A stretch of DNA of 64,000 bases from CAWCWN01 sp963799245 (GTDB lineage Bacteria; Chloroflexota; Ktedonobacteria; Ktedonobacterales; Ktedonobacteraceae). The DNA lies in contig CAWCWN010000003.1 in assembly GCA_963799245.1 (NCBI GenBank), forward strand, positions 1,736,001-1,800,000, read 5' to 3'. A program made the translations under genes and the position numbers. The notes under the pieces were generated by a model, which searched no databases, was not told the DNA's origin, and was given only the letters and a program-made list of their open reading frames with translations. Every line of letters begins with the position of its first letter. The first letter of the stretch is position 1. Of this stretch, positions 61,269-64,000 are shown in pieces.

Positions 61269-61622
61269 CTATTCACCCTGGCGGGCGGCGACGATAATCT
61301 TCTTGATCTGTGCAACCGAGAGGGGCTCGATATTGATGCGTTCACCCTCTATGGTGACGAGCGATATCCTCTTGTTGCCGCTTCCGCCGCCATTATCATG
61401 CAGGAAGCTGTAGAGAGTCTGCGCCACGCTCTGTGCAGCCACTTCTCCTCTTTCTCCGCCCTTTTTTATACCAATGGCAACCAGCGCCGGAGCGCTGAGG
61501 TCCCTGGGCGCAACCAGGTCAACTCCCACGTCATGGATATGTTTTAACTGATGCTCAAGACTTTTAAGGTGACTCTGGGTATCCGTAGTGAATTCAAGTG
61601 TTATGGTTGTTTCCTCAATCAT
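61269..61622 (-). CDS. Small protein, possibly effector-associated (EACC1-like)
   Basis: 117 residues with an N-terminal strand/helix, ALVAIGIKKGGERGEVAAQS in the middle, and a C-terminal part ISLVTIEGERINIEPLS with alternating hydrophobics. The layout (Gly-rich helix start, then a beta hairpin with a conserved D/E-G) recalls effector-associated constant component 1 proteins, but I cannot confirm this. No obvious effector gene is adjacent. ATG 61622 has GGAAGGAAGC upstream. Confidence 0.55.
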   Translation of the reverse strand: MIEETTITLEFTTDTQSHLKSLEHQLKHIHDVGVDLVAPRDLSAPALVAIGIKKGGERGEVAAQSVAQTLYSFLHDNGGGSGNKRISLVTIEGERINIEPLSVAQIKKIIVAARQGE

Positions 61623-61650
61623 TGCTTGCTTCCTTCCTTTACCGGATCAG

Positions 61651-62049
61651 TCACTGAGCCGCTGCGCGGCAGATGAACTCTACCTCGTTCCCGTCAGGGT
61701 CATCGACGTACATGGTGCGGCTGGCGAGAACGGGGTGCTTGCCAGGGCGGGGCTGATAGCCGGCTGCTGCCAGGGCCGTGTGCTGGGCGTCAAATAGCTC
61801 CTCTGGCAACTCAAGCGCCATGTGATTTAATTGATAGCCGGATGGCCTGGCTTTAATCTCTGCAGTTTTGGGTACGAGCACGATCATCTGCGGAATACCC
61901 GCATTGCCTGCGCCAATTTTAAGAAAGACATTGGGAAGCGTGGGCGGTGAAATTACCTCCAGCCCTAAAAGGTCACGATAAAAATGCAGTGCTCGCTCTT
62001 GATCTGCTGTCCAGAGCACTATCTCTGAGATGCCCACGGTATATTTCAT
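61651..62049 (-). CDS. VOC-family (glyoxalase-like) protein
   Basis: A 132-residue vicinal-oxygen-chelate protein with two beta-alpha-beta-beta-beta modules: EIVLWTADQERALHFYRDLL in the first and LNHMALELPEELFDAQHTAL in the second, ending YVDDPDGNEVEFI. A metal site is likely (His in the second module, Glu at the end). The substrate is unknown. ATG 62049 follows AAAGGAG. Confidence 0.85.
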   Translation of the reverse strand: MKYTVGISEIVLWTADQERALHFYRDLLGLEVISPPTLPNVFLKIGAGNAGIPQMIVLVPKTAEIKARPSGYQLNHMALELPEELFDAQHTALAAAGYQPRPGKHPVLASRTMYVDDPDGNEVEFICRAAAQ

Positions 62050-62085
62050 CAGCGTCTCCTTTCTATTAGGCAGGGCAAGCGCTGC

Positions 62086-62556
62086 TCAGACTGTGCCGTG
62101 CACAGCGGCCTCATACACCTCCAGGAGTTTTGGCACGGTATCGTAGCTGGTAAGCTCTGCGGGCGCTATCCAGCGCATCGCCATGGCCTCCCAATCAGTA
62201 TGAATGGCCTCGGGTGCCAGGACCTCGAAGAGAAATGGGTGAATGTACCAATGACGTCCCACTGAGGGATCAACGAGTTCCACGACCGCCCCGCGTTTAA
62301 GCAGGCGTACCTGTTCGTGCTGCAGGCCCGTTTCCTCGCGGATCTCGCGGTAAGCCTGCTCCTCCGGCGTTGTATCTGGCTCGACAAAGCCGCTGATACC
62401 CGCCCATTGTGCGTGGTAGGTGCCAACGCGCTGGCTTCTTTGCACAAGCAAGATACGAGGTTCGGCCATATCCGTGCGCATAAGAAAACTCGTGACCACA
62501 TGCGTCGGGCGTAGTGCTTGCTGGTCGGAAGCCGCACCTGGTGGCTGTGTTCCCAT
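62086..62556 (-). CDS. NUDIX hydrolase
   Basis: A 156-residue NUDIX protein that likely hydrolyses a nucleoside diphosphate derivative. The NUDIX box is GFVEPDTTPEEQAYREI followed by REETGL; the usual first Glu is replaced by Thr but REUXEEXGU is intact. The N-terminus resembles dATP pyrophosphohydrolase-type proteins (VTSFLMRTDMAEPRILLVQR). It is 36 bases upstream of the VOC gene, so both may be one transcript. Confidence 0.85.
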   Translation of the reverse strand: MGTQPPGAASDQQALRPTHVVTSFLMRTDMAEPRILLVQRSQRVGTYHAQWAGISGFVEPDTTPEEQAYREIREETGLQHEQVRLLKRGAVVELVDPSVGRHWYIHPFLFEVLAPEAIHTDWEAMAMRWIAPAELTSYDTVPKLLEVYEAAVHGTV

Positions 62557-63037
62557 AAGACCTCTTTCTCTCAGGTTACGTTGCTAACAAGACAACAATT
62601 GGTATGTATAGTAATACGTTCGCCAGCATATGAAAAACTCACGAGCTTCTATGCTAAAATCTCACCCGCGCGGCTTTATTGTACACCCGATGACAAGGTG
62701 CTACTGGTTACGCAGTATGGGTCTGTCAACCGTGAGAAATATTAGTCGAGTTTACAGAATGCATTATCGTTGAGTACCATTTCACAAGTAGTGTTGTTAT
62801 AGCTTAGCACAAGCACCGCTAACAGCCAGCGAATTATTACAAGGGAAACTTGATAAACCATTCGCCGGGTATTTTATCTGGGATTTGCAAATGCAACAGA
62901 CAGAAAGTTGCCAGCAAGACCTCTCGTATACGTGTGGTTAGGCATTTTTATATATAAAAAGTTCGATGATGTGCTTTTCGAGCGCCTTTAGAAGTGACTG
63001 TACGGTGACACAATTGATGGGGAAAAGCGAAAGGTGC
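62557..63037. other. AT-rich gap without a recognised gene
   Basis: Neither strand has a convincing protein. The sequence is clearly more AT-rich than its surroundings and has short readings only. It may hold the promoter of the NUDIX-VOC unit on the minus strand. Confidence 0.4.
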
Positions 63038-63066
63038 TTGACAGCTAGATTAACAATCAGTATAGT
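63038..63066 (+). promoter_or_regulatory. Consensus promoter upstream of rny
   Basis: TTGACA (63038-63043), 17-base spacer, TATAGT (63061-63066). The transcript would start near 63073, about 295 bases before the rny start, so rny would have a long leader. A weaker TTGATT/TATTGC pair lies at 63168-63196. Confidence 0.7.
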
Positions 63067-63366
63067 ATGCTTGGCGCAGAGTACGCTTTTATACATTTTT
63101 GGCAGGAGGCGCTTCCTCACATGGGGCTTTTTTACTCATGAGTCTGCGTATGTAACCGCCACCTTTTTTGATTCACAATCCTTTATTGTATATTGCAATA
63201 TATCTAAAGTAGAACGTGCTAGCATCGATGGAGACTCAACCTAGCCCCTGGCATAGAAGCCCTCTACTGCCTGTAGCTGCACGTTCTCTTTTGACGACCC
63301 CTCGCTTGCTTACTTTGCGTTTGCAAAACACGCGGGGTTGTCCCAAACAGTTGGAGGTAGGCCGAC

Positions 63367-64000
63367 GTGTCGCCAACATTCATCGTTGCCTTGATAGGCA
63401 TAGCCATACTACTGATAATTGGGGGACTGGGGGGTGTCGCCATGGCTCTTCGGACTGGAGAGAGAATTGGGCGTGAACAGAATAAATCCTATTACGAAGA
63501 GCTTGTATTGTCGCAGAAGGATGCCAGCGAACGGCGCATCTTAGAAATCCAGGTCCGACAAAATGAGGCGCTGCGGGAAGCGCGCGAGGAGAATGCTCGT
63601 TTTCGCTCTACCATTGAGCGTGAGAACGCCGAGCGTAGAACCGAGCTGCAGCGCCAGGAACGGCGTTTGCAACAAAAAGAGGAGTCGCTGGAACGCAAGA
63701 TCGACGCCCTTGAACAGCGTGAGCGCAAGCTAAGCGGGCGCGAGCGGCTGCTTGAGCAGGCCCGTGAAGAGCTGGAAGAGCTTAAACTCAAGCAGATGGG
63801 CGAAATCGAGCGTATCGCGCAGTTGAGCGAGGAACAGGCTAAGGAGCTCTTGCTCACCCGCATTGAAGACCAGGTGCGTGCCGAAGCCGTCCAGCGTGTG
63901 CGAATGATCGAAGACCAGGCGCACGAAGAGGCCGATGCGCGTGCGCGTGAAATCATCACCCTCGCCATTCAGCGCTGTGCCTCCGACCAGGTGGCCGAAG
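63367..64000 (+). CDS. rny: Ribonuclease Y (5' part, cut by window edge)
   Basis: 211 codons of RNase Y, the membrane-anchored endonuclease that starts mRNA decay in many bacteria. The start GTG 63367 has GGAGG upstream. A single membrane helix (FIVALIGIAILLIIGGLGG) is followed by a long charged coiled coil and by AREIITLAIQRCASD, which is the typical lead-in to the KH and HD domains that lie beyond the window. Confidence 0.93.
   Translation, partial: MSPTFIVALIGIAILLIIGGLGGVAMALRTGERIGREQNKSYYEELVLSQKDASERRILEIQVRQNEALREAREENARFRSTIERENAERRTELQRQERRLQQKEESLERKIDALEQRERKLSGRERLLEQAREELEELKLKQMGEIERIAQLSEEQAKELLLTRIEDQVRAEAVQRVRMIEDQAHEEADARAREIITLAIQRCASDQVAE

Noticed and set aside
62966..63244. 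A 92-codon plus-strand reading upstream of rny
   Set aside because: It runs through the consensus promoter at 63038-63066 and has no ribosome-binding site or protein features.

Overview
The window is about 64 kb of a bacterial chromosome with moderately high GC. The gene content and protein styles suggest the phylum Chloroflexota, probably class Ktedonobacteria. This is an inference from the long disordered tails on ribosomal proteins, the rplQ-truA-rplM-rpsI order after rpoA, the many small intergenic palindromes, the zinc-ribbon and signalling proteins, and the remains of Tn7-like elements. No rRNA, tRNA or CRISPR array was seen.

Region 1 (1-18.8 kb) is the S10-spc-alpha ribosomal superoperon. 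It runs from the 3' part of rplC through rplD-W-B, rpsS, rplV, rpsC, rplP, rpmC, rpsQ, rplN-X-E, rpsN, rpsH, rplF-R, rpsE, rpmD, rplO, secY, adk and map. A promoter-bearing gap follows, then infA, rpmJ, rpsM-K-D, rpoA, rplQ, truA, rplM and rpsI, closed by a strong terminator. These genes make the ribosome, the Sec translocon, the RNA polymerase alpha subunit and N-terminal methionine processing. S3, S5, S17 and L18 carry unusual disordered tails or insertions. From about 16.3 to 18.24 kb rplQ, truA and rplM are all broken by single-base indels, which points to a poor consensus stretch rather than true gene loss.

Region 2 (18.8-43.5 kb) is mixed housekeeping: an SDR reductase, ilvE-type aminotransferase, arginase, a peptide-binding lipoprotein beside the stub of a paralogue, recJ (frameshifted), hemW, a parvulin-type foldase, the rpsF-ssb-rpsR operon, clpB, a kinase-like/response-regulator fusion, a membrane-anchored muramidase-like protein with a LexA-like operator, a GH38 alpha-mannosidase, a zinc-ribbon membrane protein, and gyrB interrupted by an intein with an HNH endonuclease domain.

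Region 3 (43.5-47.7 kb) is mobile. It holds a methyltransferase, a TnsC-like ATPase, a compressed TnsA-TnsB chimera, three direct repeats that look like transposase-binding sites, and an IS256-type fragment.

Region 4 (47.7-64 kb) begins with a TetR regulator, then a complete riboflavin operon (ribD-ribBA-ribH-ribE) under an FMN riboswitch. A two-repeat lipoprotein, a K+ channel-like protein, an ACT-domain protein, a metallophosphatase next to a Ser/Thr kinase, malic-enzyme remnants, an ABC1/UbiB kinase, a small coupled gene pair facing a Cro/C1-type regulator, a VOC protein and a NUDIX hydrolase follow. The window ends inside rny (ribonuclease Y).
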